The notes: a model not told the origin generated them from the sequence alone. A stretch of 64,000 nt of DNA from Symbiodinium natans (GCA_905221605.1 CAJNDS010002092.1:479428-543427), one strand, 5' to 3'; shown: positions 9,511-19,842, counted from the first letter of the stretch. Translations and numbers: made by a program.

Positions 9511-10874
9511 GTGAGGACGATCCACCTGCTGCCTTGTCGGTTTCTGGCATTGTTTTCCCGAGGAACCAGCCCAGACACTTCTGAGGCCAAAGTTCTCGTA
9601 CAGTTCTCTCGTCTTTGTTGTCGACTTACCGCATTGCTCGTGCTGGACAGCTTGGATGTCCGTCACAAGGCTTTGGTTTGCCTGCGAAGGACAGCGCGTG
9701 GCTTTTCCAGTAACAAAAAGGATCGCCAGCCGCTCACACTTACATGTCTCCATGTCCCCAAACCTTGTCATGTTCAGGGATGCGCGCGCGAGCGTGCGGT
9801 CGGCGCGTCTAAAACTCCGACACCCCCTTGAGAGAGGAAATTTGCCTTCAGAAAAGCTTCTTTTCAGGGTCCACAAAAAAGCCCGTTTGTTTGGGCTCAG
9901 TGAGTTGAATGAACAAAGGGGTCGGTTGTAGATGCCTGTGTTGTGAGCCGAGTGAGAAAATGGGTTGGCTAAATCTAATTTAAGTCAGAAACATGGATGT
10001 ATAATTTAGATGAATTGGGATTCTGGGAGGGTGGGGTGATACTGAAGTAGCAAGAGCCTCGCACATCGCCGGCTCGGGCCAAGCGTAAACCCTAAACCCT
10101 GAACCCTAAATCCTAAACCCTAAACCCTAAACCCGAAACCCTAACGCCCCTAGACTGCTTATGGGATTATTGGAGGGCCAGGCCGCCCGCCCGTTTCAGG
10201 CGTTCAGGAGTTGGGGCTGGCCTAGGGCGTAGGGTGTTGAGGGGCGAGGGTTCTCAATCCTTCAATGTCCCCCGAAACCCCAAACCCCAATCCCTAACCC
10301 TCAACCCTCAAGCCCCTGTGACTTGAAAATTGTTCAAAAGCGGAAACCCCTTGAAGCCGCCCGAAACGCTTCGAGACTTTCGTCGACACGCCTCGAAACT
10401 TCCCCGAACCTGAACCCTGAACATTTTCCCTAAACCCTAGCCCTAAACCCTAAAACCCTAAATCCAACACCTGAGTCTCTCAGGTAAAGCCAGATGAGTT
10501 TTTGGATCTGCGTGGGCAAGTGGCGACCACTGCCTGGCCAAGCACTGAAGAGCCTCTCTTGAAACCCTAAACCCTAAACCCTAAACCCTAAACCCTAAAC
10601 CCTAAACCCTAAACCCTAAACCCTAAACCCTAAACCCTAAACCCTAAACCCTAAAAACCCCTAAACCCTAAACCCTAAACCCTAAACCCTAAACCCTAAA
10701 CCCTAAACCCTAAACCCTAAACCCTAAACCCTAAACCCTAAACCCTGAACCCTAAACCCTAAACCCTAAACCCTAAACCCTCAACCCTCAACCCTCAACC
10801 CTAAACCCTAAACCCTAAACCCTAAACCCTAAACCCCAAACCCTAAACCCTAAACCCTAAACCCTAAAGGGCAG
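9511..10874 (+). other. Unique DNA followed by a long telomeric C-strand block
   Basis: 9511-10080 has overlapping short frames on both strands without a recognisable product. CCCTAAA repeats occur at 10087-10145. A family G relative lies at 10310-10430. One of the longest CCCTAAA blocks of the window spans 10563-10868. Confidence 0.6.
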
Positions 10875-11265
10875 GGCATGCCGAAGAGGGTTGGAAAGGA
10901 TGGCCCGCGCGAGGGTGAAGTCGCAATCTCCGTGATGGACAAGTACGAGGTGGCTGTGCCCAAGGTGTGGTGGGACTCGCTGGACGATGATGGGAAGGCG
11001 AAGGTCATGCGGGACATGGAAGAGCAGTTTCGCTTGCAGCAGGGTGTAGGGTTTAGGGTTTAGGGTTTAGGGTTTAGGGTTTAGGGTGAGGGCTCGATCA
11101 AGATCGGCCTCTGTGGCTGTGGTCCGCAGCCGGGGGAGGAGTCATCGTCGAGCAAGCCCAAGCCAGAAAGCGAGGGGGGGGGATGGTAAGGCTGGTAAGG
11201 ATAAAGAGAAGAAATTGGAGGAGAAATCCTCGGATGAATGGGAGCTTTTGGGTTGACAAAAGGTA
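10875..11265 (+). CDS. 3' part of an unnamed acidic/basic protein gene, interrupted by a 42-bp telomeric intron
   Basis: Exon 10875-11042 starts after a GGCAG| acceptor. It contains MPKRVGKDGPREGEVAISVM, then DKYEVAVPKVWWDSLDDDGK and AKVMRDMEEQFRLQQ. At 11043-11084 six telomeric heptamers interrupt the frame with stops. Removing exactly these 42 bp joins QQ to GEGSIKIGLCGCGPQPGEE, followed by a Ser/Lys/Glu-rich tail ending DEWELLG and TGA (11255-11257). In the tail the frame shifts once in a run of nine G at 11174-11182, where one G too many would explain it (sequencing error or mutation). The tail KDKEKKLEEKSSDEWELLG is typical of a charged C-terminus. The family is unknown; the upstream start is not visible because a telomeric array precedes it. 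Confidence 0.6.
11043..11084 (+). repeat. 42-bp intron candidate made only of six telomeric heptamers
   Basis: The stretch reads GGTGTAG followed by five GGTTTAG units. Its flanks are a direct repeat (CAG|GGTG left, TAG|GGTG right), so the exact junction is ambiguous by a few bases, as for introns bounded by AGG repeats. Excision restores a single open frame on both sides. Confidence 0.6.
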
Positions 11266-11645
11266 CACTTGTTAACTCCAGGCCACCAGTGGCTCCCTAA
11301 GCCCTAAGCCCTAAGCCCTAAGCCCCAAGCCCTAAGCCCTAAGCCCTAAACCCTAAACCCTAAACCCTAAACCTTAAACCCTAAACCCTGAACCCTAAAC
11401 CCTAAACCAACCCTAACCCCTAAACCCTAACCCGGGCCAAGCCCTACAGCTAAGCGCCAGCACCCTGTCAGGTGTAGGGCATGCTTTCGGTCCTTTCTGA
11501 GACTGGCCTCCGGGGTCCCCTACAGCCCTAAACCATAGATCAAGAAACCGTCAGGAGAAGGAGGGTTCAGGGTTCAGGGTTCCGGGTTTAGGGTTTAGGG
11601 TTTAAGGTTTGGGGTTTAGGGTTTAAGGTTTAGGGTTTAGGGTCG
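11266..11645. repeat. CCCTAAG/CCCTAAA array, short unique segment, TTTAGGG array
   Basis: C-strand repeats occupy 11297-11440 and G-strand repeats 11566-11645. The 120 bp between them includes CTACAG| followed by CTAAGCGCCAGCACCC and a GTGTAG donor-like site, possibly a micro-exon, but this is too short to claim. Confidence 0.5.
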
Positions 11646-11794
11646 CTTTGCTATCCCGGGCGGCCTCAAAGGGGCAAGGAATGTCCAGCCTAGGTTTCAG
11701 GGATCCTGGGTCGTCCTCTGTCTCCTTGTTCACATGTGCTTGGGCAGAAGCAGGGTAGCGGTAGTTATAGCCATTGTTGCTTACAGTGCTTGGA

Positions 11795-11890
11795 GCTTCA
11801 TGGCACTTATGAACCAATTATTGCCTTCTTATAGCCCACTTATGAGCCCCTTAAGTGCCCTGATATAGTTATAAGTAAGAACCCGTGTTT
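11795..11890. repeat. Family A remnant
   Basis: CTTCATGGCACTTATGAACC, TAGCCCACTTATGAGCCCC and GATATAGTTATAAGTAAG resemble the family A element seen intact at 63264-63377 and, in diverged form, at 17099-17193. The ends are degraded. Confidence 0.4.
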
Positions 11891-11966
11891 TTTGTGTTGT
11901 GGGTGTTTTTTTGCTGTGGGTGTTTTTTTCCGGGACCGCCGCCGGTGAGTGAGTGACCTTGCGCGG

Positions 11967-12232
11967 GGCTGCGCCCCCCCCCCCCCCCCCTAACACCCGC
12001 TTTTTTAAGCCGGGCAAGCTTGATTCAAAGCATACGAATCCCGTCCAAACCCATGATGCGAGCATTGTGTTTGCAAATGTGGGGGGGGGGGGGGGGCTGC
12101 GCCCCCCCAACCCCCCCGCTTTTTTTAAGCCGGGCAAGCTTGCTTCAAAGCATACGAATCCCTTCCAAACCCATGATGCGAGCATTGTGTTTGCAAATCG
12201 GGGGGGCTGCGCACCCCCCAACCCCCCCTAAG
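11967..12232. repeat. Two-and-a-bit direct copies of a ~128-bp repeat
   Basis: Each copy runs from GGCTGCGCCCCC through AAGCCGGGCAAGCTTG and CATGATGCGAGCATTGTG to GCAAAT and a G run. Copies start near 11967 and 12095, with a partial one at 12206. The open frames on both strands arise from the repeat. Confidence 0.8.
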
Positions 12233-12235
12233 AAA

Positions 12236-13370
12236 AAGAGAATATATAATTGCTTCCTACAAAAACTCAGAAAATATAGTGGAAGTTGAATTTTCCGATT
12301 GAAAATAGAGATATAAACGTCTTCTTAGTAAAGAATCGAGAAAATAGAGCTTGTTCTGAGAACATGGAAAACGTCAACAACAGTACTTGTTGTTTGCGAG
12401 TCACAGATAGAGATAATGCATATACTCTTATGAAAATATTGAGAATTAGCTTCTGATGTATTCCTCTCTCATGTCTTCCTCATGAGATGTAGACAAATAG
12501 TAAACTGCAGAAAAATGGAGGTTTTTGTTATAAAGCGTAGAGAATTAGAGGTTTTCCTATGACAACTTAGAGGAAATAGAGGTTTTCATATTAAAACTTC
12601 GCGAACGAGGATTTTCAGATTAAAATATAGAGAAGATAGAAGTCTTGATATTTAGGTATAAAGGTTTCCGATTAAGATAGCAAGAAATAGAGGTTTTCAT
12701 ATCAACATATGGACAAAAACAAAGGTTTTCCAATTAAGGCATAGAGAAAAGAGAGAGGCTTTCATGTTCAAATATAGCGAAAGTAGAGGTTTTTTGCAAT
12801 ACAGAGAACATAATGGTTACCTTTAATTGCAATTCACGTAGAGAGATAACACAGAGAATTAGTTTCTCATGTATTCCTCTTTCATGTCTTCCACATGAAA
12901 CATAGAGGAAACGGTGACAATATAGACAAAATAGAGAAACATAGAGATTTTTCTTTAATCTACAGTAGAAAAATAGAGGGCTTCGGATTAAAGTTTGGAG
13001 AAATTAGACAAATAGAGGTTTTCATATTAAAATGTAGAGAAAACAGAGGTTTTCACATTCAAACACAGATAAGAAAGAGGTTGTCCGATCAAAATACAGA
13101 GAAGAAACAGGTTTTCCTATCAGAATACAGAGAAAATAGAGGTTTTCATATTACAATATATATAGAAAACAGCAAAACAAAACCCCCGCGTCCGCAGCTA
13201 AAACAAAGCGCCCCCGCACCCGCAGCAAAAAAGAAAACGCGCCCCCACCGCACCCGCAGCAAGAAAAAAACCGCCCCCGCACCAACAGCAAAAAAAAGCG
13301 TTCCCGCACCCACATAAATACAAAACAAAAAACGCGCCCCGCACCCGCAACCAAAAAACACCCGCAAAGA
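12236..13370. repeat. A/T-rich degenerate minisatellite followed by CCCGCACCCGCAGC repeats
   Basis: 12236-13170 is built of degenerate units around ATAGAGGTTTTCATATTAAA, with base composition unlike the rest of the window. 13170-13370 switches abruptly to units of CCCGCACCCGCAGC plus an A run. The longest frame (12895-13317) is a translation of these units and is not accepted as a gene. Confidence 0.75.
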
Positions 13371-13762
13371 AAAATATTACCGCTATAAGCAGTTGTAATT
13401 GGTTAAAAAGTAACATGAACCTCCAAGTAGAGCCCGATATTGGGGCCCGGGGGTGCTTGTAACCTTACCTGCAGATCAGCTTGGCTTTGCAAGGAGATTG
13501 CTCTGCGCAAGGCCGATCGCAATGGCCAAGAAGAGCTTTGGCTTCAGCTGTTTCAGATCATAAGCTTCAGGGCTGTTTTGAGTTGCAGCCTTCGCGTAAG
13601 AGAGCATGCGCGCCGAAATCCACAATGCTGCCAGCATTGGTTTCCGAAGCGTGTACACCAGGTGGAGAGCCCCGAAACCCTCGCCCTACGCCCTAAAGCC
13701 CTAAGCCCTAAACCCTAAGACCTCTTGCTCGCAACCCGAATCCCTAAGTCCGCGAGCTTCAG

Positions 13763-13875
13763 GACAAGGATGCCCCCAAGCTCATTGAAGAGGAGACGAC
13801 CGAGCAGAAGGGCGAAGAGACCCACGAGTTAGGTGACGAAGGGAATGCGAAGGCCGCTGTTCAACACAGAACGAG
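13763..13875 (+). CDS. Candidate exon, acidic protein segment
   Basis: After CTTCAG| it reads DKDAPKLIEEETTEQKGEET then HELGDEGNAKAAVQHRT, with a GTAGGC donor at 13876. The frame is also open for five codons upstream. The strongly hydrophilic composition fits a linker or coiled-coil region. A CCCTAAA array precedes it (13683-13718). Confidence 0.6.
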
Positions 13876-14537
13876 GTAGGCCCTTTTTGGGACATGGTAT
13901 ATTTTCCCTTATTGGGTTTAAGAGGATACCATTTAGGAAGATTTTTCAGAGCATCCTAGAGAATGCAGGCTTTGGGCTTTAGGCCACGGGGTTTTGGTGC
14001 TTGGGGATTTGGGCTGAGGGCAAGTGCTAGAGGTTTAGGGTTCAGGTTCCTGACCCTGAGGCAGGTCTTTGTTTCAGGGCTCCCAGCTACCAAAATGACC
14101 CCGAACCCTGAACCCTAAACCCTACACTCTAAACCCTTAACCCTAAACCCTTAGCCGTGTTCGGGTAGGTATGTAGGGAATCTGAAAGCTTAGGGAGTTG
14201 AACCCCCTCCTTGAAGATTCCTTTCTTCCTTTGTCTACGAGCCCACTCCAGTTGCTTTCGCACCCCAACACCCTCTGCCCCACCTTTCAGTCATGGCCCG
14301 CTATACTCCCACCTGAGTCCCCGCGATTTAGGGATAGTTAAGCCGAATTACGGTTTATTTTTTTGGGGGGGACCTGGGGGGAAGGGGTAGTATAGAGGGG
14401 TAGTCCAGGTGATGTCCTCCTGGGACTCCGATTGGTGGAGAGACACGCCGGCACACGTCCCACATATGCCGGATCGCAGAACTCATGAGTACCACGCTGC
14501 TTGGCCAGGAGGACCTTCTTGCCACCCTTCAACCCTA
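13876..14537 (+). other. Intron-like DNA, no gene seen
   Basis: It has scattered single telomeric heptamers and a CCCTAAA run at 14102-14150. Short frames on both strands at 14338-14636 lie over the family A element and show no domain. Confidence 0.4.
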
Positions 14538-14645
14538 CTTGGAGGTCCATGGTTACTTCTAAGTAGGGTTAGAAGTAGGGTGACTATGGTTATCACCTTA
14601 TCTAGAGTATGCATAACCCACTTATACCACTCATGAACCTTCAAG
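14538..14645. repeat. Family A inverted-repeat element
   Basis: The left end CTTGGAGGTCCATGGTTACT and the right end CACTCATGAACCTTCAAG are imperfect terminal inverted repeats around a T/A-rich core. Other copies are at 17099, 29637, 30236 and 63264. Confidence 0.65.
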
Positions 14646-14910
14646 TATCCCCTAGTTGAAGCCTCTTTCCCCCAAGCCTCTTTCCCCCCCCCCCCCCCAA
14701 CCCCTCCTTTTGTTCATGAGGGATCCGAACGCAGAAACCTTTCGCACTTGAGGGTTTGGGCATTGGGGCGCTCAGGCTTAGAAGTTAGGGTTAGATTGGG
14801 CTTGCAGAGACTTCAGCAACACAGCTGACAAAGGCCCAGACCCCGAGGCCCCCAAGTCCGCGATCCTCCACCGAAGCTCTGCCGCCCGAGCCTGAAAAAT
14901 CTTAAACCTT

Positions 14911-14994
14911 GGGATGTTCCCCCTTCTACTAACAGTCCTTAGGGGGTACTATAATCCCTATTCAGGAGCTGTTAGTCTAAGGGGGGAACATCCC
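14911..14994. repeat. Family F MITE-like element with 13-bp target duplication
   Basis: The 84-bp element has about 25-bp terminal inverted repeats: GGGATGTTCCCCCTTCTACT at the left, the complement at the right (GGGGGGAACATCCC). It is flanked by a perfect 13-bp direct repeat AATCTTAAACCTT at 14898-14910 and 14995-15007. It has no coding capacity and must be mobilised in trans. Another copy is at 62723-62820. Confidence 0.8.
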
Positions 14995-15015
14995 AATCTT
15001 AAACCTTCAGCCAAG

Positions 15016-15069
15016 GTTCGCCAGGCGCGGCGCTTTGCAGAGTTCTGGGTCACCTTCATTGCGAAGCCG
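15016..15069 (+). CDS. Candidate exon ending at a telomeric GTTTAG donor
   Basis: Exactly 18 codons follow GCCAAG|: VRQARRFAEFWVTFIAKP. The next bases are GTTTAG, so either the intron starts with this telomere-like donor or the protein stops at TAG 15073. The family is unknown. Confidence 0.5.
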
Positions 15070-15182
15070 GTTTAGGGGTTTTTGCACCCTAAACCCGAAA
15101 CCCGAAACCCTAAACCCTAAACCCTAAGCCCTAAACCCTAAACCCTAAACCCTGCGTGTTGTGGGCCCTTTTGTGCCGAGAG

Positions 15183-15222
15183 GTGGCTCTGGCCCAGGAG
15201 TTCGAGATTCCCGAGGGCTGGG
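15183..15222 (+). CDS. Candidate short exon
   Basis: After CGAGAG| it reads VALAQEFEIPEGW, then a G|GTTTAG donor. It sits between a CCCTAAA array (15090-15152) and a short TTTAGGG run. Its short length keeps confidence low. Confidence 0.4.
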
Positions 15223-15381
15223 GTTTAGAGGGGGTTTAGGGTTAGGCTCGCAACCCTAAACTCCAAACCCAAAACCCAAAACCCGAAGCCCTAAACCCCA
15301 AACCCCAAACCCCAAACCCTAAACCCTAAACCCCAAACCCTAAACCCTAAACCCTGAACGCTCAGGCACAAAAAGCCTCAG

Positions 15382-15433
15382 GCAAGAGGGGCCCCTGAAT
15401 CCAGATACCCTCAGGCTGCTCCGAGAAACTGTT
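15382..15433 (+). CDS. Candidate exon with strong splice signals
   Basis: It lies between CCTCAG|G and a consensus GTAAGC donor at 15434, reading QEGPLNPDTLRLLRETV. A CCCTAAA/CCCCAAA array lies directly upstream and a long TTTAGGG array starts at 15490. Unnamed product. Confidence 0.6.
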
Positions 15434-16475
15434 GTAAGCATTAATTTTCGGCTTGTAAGTCGATCTGGGGATGTTCCTGTTATCGTGACAGGGTTTGGGG
15501 TTTAGGGTTTAGGGTTTAGTTTGGGGTTTAGGGTTTAGGGTTTAGGGTTTAGGTTTAGGGTTTAAGGTCTAGGGTTTAGGGTCTGGGGTTCGTCGTTAAT
15601 GAGGAAGGAGTTGGGTTCCATTGCCCCCTCTGAAGACGCACGCTTTGCGTCATGGGGTTACCTGGAACCTAACGCCCTTCAACTGAACCTCAGCAGCCAT
15701 GGACCCAAAAATCCTAAACAGAAGCCCTGAGCCCTAAACCCTAAACGCGCCCCCAGGCCTCGGTCCTTTGGAAGGGTGGCGCTCCAGGGTTCGGAGTTTT
15801 AAGGTTCTTCAGGTTCTTGGGGGGGGGGGGGGGAAATTTAAAGCGTCACAAAAGGTGTAGGGTTCACGGCTTCTCTAAGGGTAGTTATATGGGCCTGAAG
15901 GGTTCTGAAGTATGGGCCCTTTGATTTTGTAGAGGGTATATAAGGGGTATATAGGGGGTATATAGGGGTCCTCCTTGAACTCACCCAGACCATGGCCTTG
16001 TAGGGGTTAGGGCTGCCTGGTAATATTGGGTGCCAACTGAGCCTCCCGAGGATCGAGGAACCTTCTCAGGGGCTTCAAGGGTTTAGGGTTTAGGTTTAGG
16101 GTTTAGGGTTTAGGGTGCCACCCTCCATGGATCTGTGGGGAGGAATTAGCTGCCGCTTGTAGTTCCTAAACAAGGGCGGGTACGGCCTAAGCAGGCCGGG
16201 TGGGTATTCAAGGTTGGGTTCAGGATCACAGGTAATTTGAAGTACGTTGTAGATATGCTCATGACAGTTGCTTTACCTTGTGTAAACCCTAGTTCCAACA
16301 ACCCATTCTTCATGGTCGCTGCAGATTCTGCGACGTGTGGGTTGGGGTTTAGAGTTCAGGGGTTTAGGGTCTGGCGCTTGGGGTTACGGGTTTAGGCTGT
16401 AGGGCTTAGGGTTTGGTTTGCGAGAAACCCTGTGTTGAAAAGCCCGCGAGCGTTCTCCTCTTCTCTTCCGGGCAG
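15434..16475 (+). other. Non-coding stretch with G-strand repeats
   Basis: TTTAGGG arrays lie at 15490-15590, 16080-16118 and 16345-16415. A 14-bp poly(G) run is near 15820 and a GGGTATATA repeat near 15940-15968. No convincing frame before 16476. Confidence 0.5.
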
Positions 16476-16740
16476 GTCGGGCAGTTTCTGCAGCAAATCA
16501 GGCAAACTCCACGTTCCCTGGCGACTTGGGTGAGAACGGGGGCTCGAACCTCTTTCGTGCTTTTTCGTTCAGGTTGCTTGGGGTGTACAGGGGTTCAACC
16601 CTACACCCTAAACCCTAAACCCTAAACTCGAAACCCGAAACCCTAAACCCCCCCTCAACCTCAACCCTAAGGTGAAAGAAGTCCGCGTGCGCCGGGTCAA
16701 CGATGCGAAGCAAAAGCAGCTTAAAGCTCGCGGTCCGTGA
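16476..16740 (+). CDS. Two in-phase terminal exons, product unknown
   Basis: Exon 16476-16529 follows a pyrimidine-rich CTTCCGGGCAG| and is exactly 18 codons (VGQFLQQIRQTPRSLATW), with a GTGAGA donor. The intron, 16530-16671, ends in CCCTAAA-type repeats and CTAAG|. Exon 16672-16740 continues in phase 0 with VKEVRVRRVNDAKQKQLKAR, GP and TGA. The basic C-terminus suggests nucleic-acid or membrane-surface binding, but no family is recognised. Confidence 0.6.
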
Positions 16741-17098
16741 GCTCATTCGACTTTGCCCTAAATCTTTGGAACTCCCACCAATACAGAACGGTTTAGGGTT
16801 TAGGGTTTAGGGTTTAGGGTTTAGGGTTTAGGGTTTAGGGTTTAGGGTTTCGGGTTTAGGGTTTAGGGTTTAGGGACACAGCCCGGCAATAAACCTCACA
16901 CCCCTAAACCCTAAATCCTAAGCCTCCAATGCCAAACTCCAAACCCTAAGTCCGAAACCCTCATCCTTGCCTTGTTTTGTGAATCGAACCTTCTGGCGGA
17001 GACTGTCACTCAGGTGTGTTAAGGTGCATTAAAGAGCTTATGAGGTGCTGAGGTTGTGAACCCTAAACCTAGACCCAGACCCGAAACTCTGAACCCTA
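16741..17098. repeat. TTTAGGG array then C-strand repeats
   Basis: A TTTAGGG array occupies 16791-16876 and CCCTAAA repeats 16902-16960, with unique DNA between and after. No gene was seen. Confidence 0.7.
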
Positions 17099-17193
17099 CT
17101 TGGAGGTTCATGGTACTTCTTAACCAATTATTGACTGTAGTCATAACCCACTGATAAGACCCTTCAGTGCCCTAATAGGGTTATACCTCCAAG
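17099..17193. repeat. Family A element, diverged copy
   Basis: The left end CTTGGAGGTTCATGGTACTT pairs with the right end GGGTTATACCTCCAAG. The internal CATAACCCACTGATAAG is shared with the copies at 11795 and 14538. Confidence 0.6.
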
Positions 17194-17367
17194 TATACCC
17201 TCACGCTACCCTTTTCCACGTGGTAGAGCCACTTGCAGCTTGTGCCCCCTGGGCACTAGATATCTGCAAGTGAAAGCAAGAAGGGCAGACAGCTCAAAAC
17301 CACGCAAAAGCAAGGCACCATTGGAGCCTCAGGTGTTCAATGAAGATTTAGGGCACGTAAAGTTTCC

Positions 17368-17485
17368 CTGGTTCTTAGTAGCGAATGGGGGAATGAGGTA
17401 CCCCATATAATCCCGTAAAGGGTATATATATATATATATAGGGGCTATAGGGTACCTCATTCCCTCATTCCCTACCAAGAACCAG
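17368..17485. repeat. Family E inverted-repeat element (foldback)
   Basis: A nearly perfect palindrome: the left arm starts CTGGTTCTTAGTAGCGAATG and the right arm ends CATTCCCTACCAAGAACCAG, with a (TA)n centre. A second copy is at 40271-40370. No coding capacity. Confidence 0.75.
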
Positions 17486-17639
17486 CCAGAAGGTACCTTC
17501 TTCAAAACACAGTTTAGTTTGGCGCGTCAGTTCGTTTGGCACTTCGGAAGCCACACCTGCGGCCGCGCCCACAATCCAGAGCAGAGAATGTCTGGCAAGA
17601 AGCATCGTAGCTGTGTATCTTTCTTAAACGCCACACCCC

Positions 17640-18375
17640 CTCCAAGTCCCAAAACCCTAACCCAAGACCCGAGCCCGAAACCCTAAACCCCAAACCTGAA
17701 ACCCTAAAATCTAAAGTGTAGAGCCCCCGAAGACCTTCTGAGTCTGTTCATCTTTGTACAAGCTGGGGCTCAGGGGCTCAGGCGCTTGCGGGCAGGTGTG
17801 GTGGCCATTACAACTTGGCACTGGCGCCAAGCGCATGTAGGGCCTGGCTTGACCCTACAGTGCCCTAATGCCCTAAACCCTAAACCCTAAACCCTAAACT
17901 CTAAACCCTAATGCCCTAAACCCTGAGCCCTGACCTCTGAGCCCAAGATAGCAAATGGGTTTAGGGTTTAGGGTTTAGGGTGTAGGTTTAGGGCTTAGGA
18001 AACCCCAAAGAGAGAACCTAACCCAAAGGACCTAGAGAAACCCTCACATCCCCAAGAGCACAACGCCCTAAACCGCTCACTTTGCCTCTCCGGCTTTCCG
18101 ATCAGTCGGGTTTTGTTGCAGTATTGCATGTCACACCCGGAACAGACCCGGGACCTTTCTTCAGAGTCTACCTACGTCCCCCGCCCTAAACCCCAAACCC
18201 TGAAACGACTTCGGGTCCCTGAACCCATGAACCCTGAACCCTGAACCCTAAACCCTAAACCCTAAACCCTAAACCCTAAACCCTAAACCCTAAACCCTAA
18301 ACCCTAAACCCTAAACCCTAAACCCTAAACCCTAAACCGGAAACCGGGTGCTTGCCGGAGCCCCGACTGCCAGAG
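17640..18375. repeat. Mixed telomeric arrays
   Basis: C-strand repeats lie at 17640-17715, 17870-17935 and 18236-18340, and G-strand repeats at 17956-18000. The unique DNA between them shows no certain frame. Confidence 0.65.
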
Positions 18376-18466
18376 GCTTCTTGGCCTTCCATGAGGAATG
18401 GGCTGGAGTGGTGGCTGTTTCGCTCATCTCTTCAACCCCGAATTCCCGAAACAGCGGAGCCTTCAG
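18376..18466 (+). CDS. Candidate exon, product unknown
   Basis: After CCAGAG| the frame reads FLAFHEEWAGVVAVSLISS. The end is unclear; TTTAGGG repeats begin at 18466. It lies between a long C-strand array and a G-strand array, as for the other islands. Confidence 0.4.
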
Positions 18467-18556
18467 GGTTTAGGGTTTGGGGTTTAGGGTTTCGGGTTTG
18501 GGGCTTAGGGCTTAGGGTTTAGGGTTTGTGGCCTTGCTCTTTAGCCTCTCCTTCAC

Positions 18557-19079
18557 ATGTATGCTGACCCCCTATTCTTGAGCTGGCCTTCTTCACAAGC
18601 TAACGGGCATTCTTCACAAGCTGGCGGGCGTCATTCAAACATAAGTGGGCGTTGGTCAAACCCGGGCTTTGATCAAAGTACTATGAAAATGGAACAACAT
18701 TCCGTGGGAATTGGTCAAAGTTTCCATGGGTCTAAGATTCCCATGAGTGTTGGTCAAGTGTGCGTGGGCATGGCTGAAATTTCCGCGGGCATTCCCGGTG
18801 GGTTTAGGGCCCATTTTTGGGGGGTTGGTCTTCTTTTTGGGCCTATCGCGTGCCGGGGCGGGGGCTGGCCTTTCGGGTTTGTGGGGCCTTCTGAGCTGGT
18901 CTTTAGAGCCTTGGGCCTACTGGGGCCTGTTGAGGCTGAGGGTTATTGGGCTGGTCTTCGGGGGTTTGGGGCGTATTGAGGGTTGTCCTCTAAGGTTTAG
19001 GGTTAGTTTTCCTGATGCTGGTGGACTCCGTTGCTCGATAAGCTGCTGGACTAGTGGTCATGTTGACTTGAGACACTAA
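18557..19079 (+). other. Open stretch of degenerate short repeats, not accepted as a gene
   Basis: A 140-codon frame covers 18557-18979. Its first half is built from degenerate ~25-bp units (GGGCATTGGTCAAA-like) and its second half from G-rich DNA. The residue order has no domain. It is kept here only to describe the DNA. Confidence 0.4.
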
Positions 19080-19335
19080 ACCCTAAACCCTAGACCCTAA
19101 AGCCTAAATTAAACCCTACCACAAAACCCTAGAACCTAAACCCAAAAACCCTAAGCCCTAAGCCCTAAGCTCTAAGCCCTAAGCCCTAAGTGTACCCTAA
19201 ACCCTAAACCCTAAACCCTAAACCCTAAACCCTAAACCCTAAACCCTAAACCCTAAACCCTAAACCCTAAACCCTAAACCCTAAACCCTAAACCCTAAAC
19301 CCTAAACCCTAAACCCCAAACCCCAAACCCTAAAC
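19080..19335. repeat. Long CCCTAAA array
   Basis: Degenerate at 19080-19190, then an almost perfect heptamer array to 19335. G-strand repeats follow at 19437-19490 after a 100-bp proline-rich island that I could not assign. Confidence 0.85.
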
Positions 19336-19842
19336 CTTCCTCTCGGGTTGTGGGCTAACCTGCCCGCAGCCCGATGCTGCAGCCTCAGCCACCCCCAACC
19401 CCCCAAGCCGGATTTGAGGGGGCTTTCCCAAAATAGGGGTTTAGGGTTTAGGGTTTAGGGTTTAGGGTTTAGGGTTTAGGGTTTAGGGTAACTGCTTAGG
19501 GTTCTTTTTTGTCAGGACGAGAAGGTAGAGCAAGTGGGTATTCCTGGGAAATGCCCTCATTTAAATTTCTGAAGAGCCGCTCTGCCTGCATCCGATCCGC
19601 AGATTGGGTGCCCCCGAAAACGTCGCAGCAGTAGCAAGGGTCCTGTTTTGGAGCAATTCTGGGATTTTGGGCAGGTTTAGGGTTTAGGGTTTCGAGTTTA
19701 GGGTTTAGGGGTTCAGGGGTTTAGGGGAACTGCTTAGGCTGCTTAGGGTTGTTGATTTCAGGTGTTGGGGCCACGATGCCCCTCAACCCTGAACCCTGAA
19801 CCCTGAACCCTAAACCCTAAACCCTAAACCCCAAACCCTAAA

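Noticed and set aside
9250-9876. 208-codon minus-strand frame
   Set aside because: It has no recognisable domain and a Cys/Arg-rich mix typical of GC-rich shadow frames. The plus strand in the same place has a better exon with splice signals.
18557-18979. 140-codon plus-strand frame as a gene
   Set aside because: It is made of degenerate short repeats and G-rich DNA. No splice context or domain was found.
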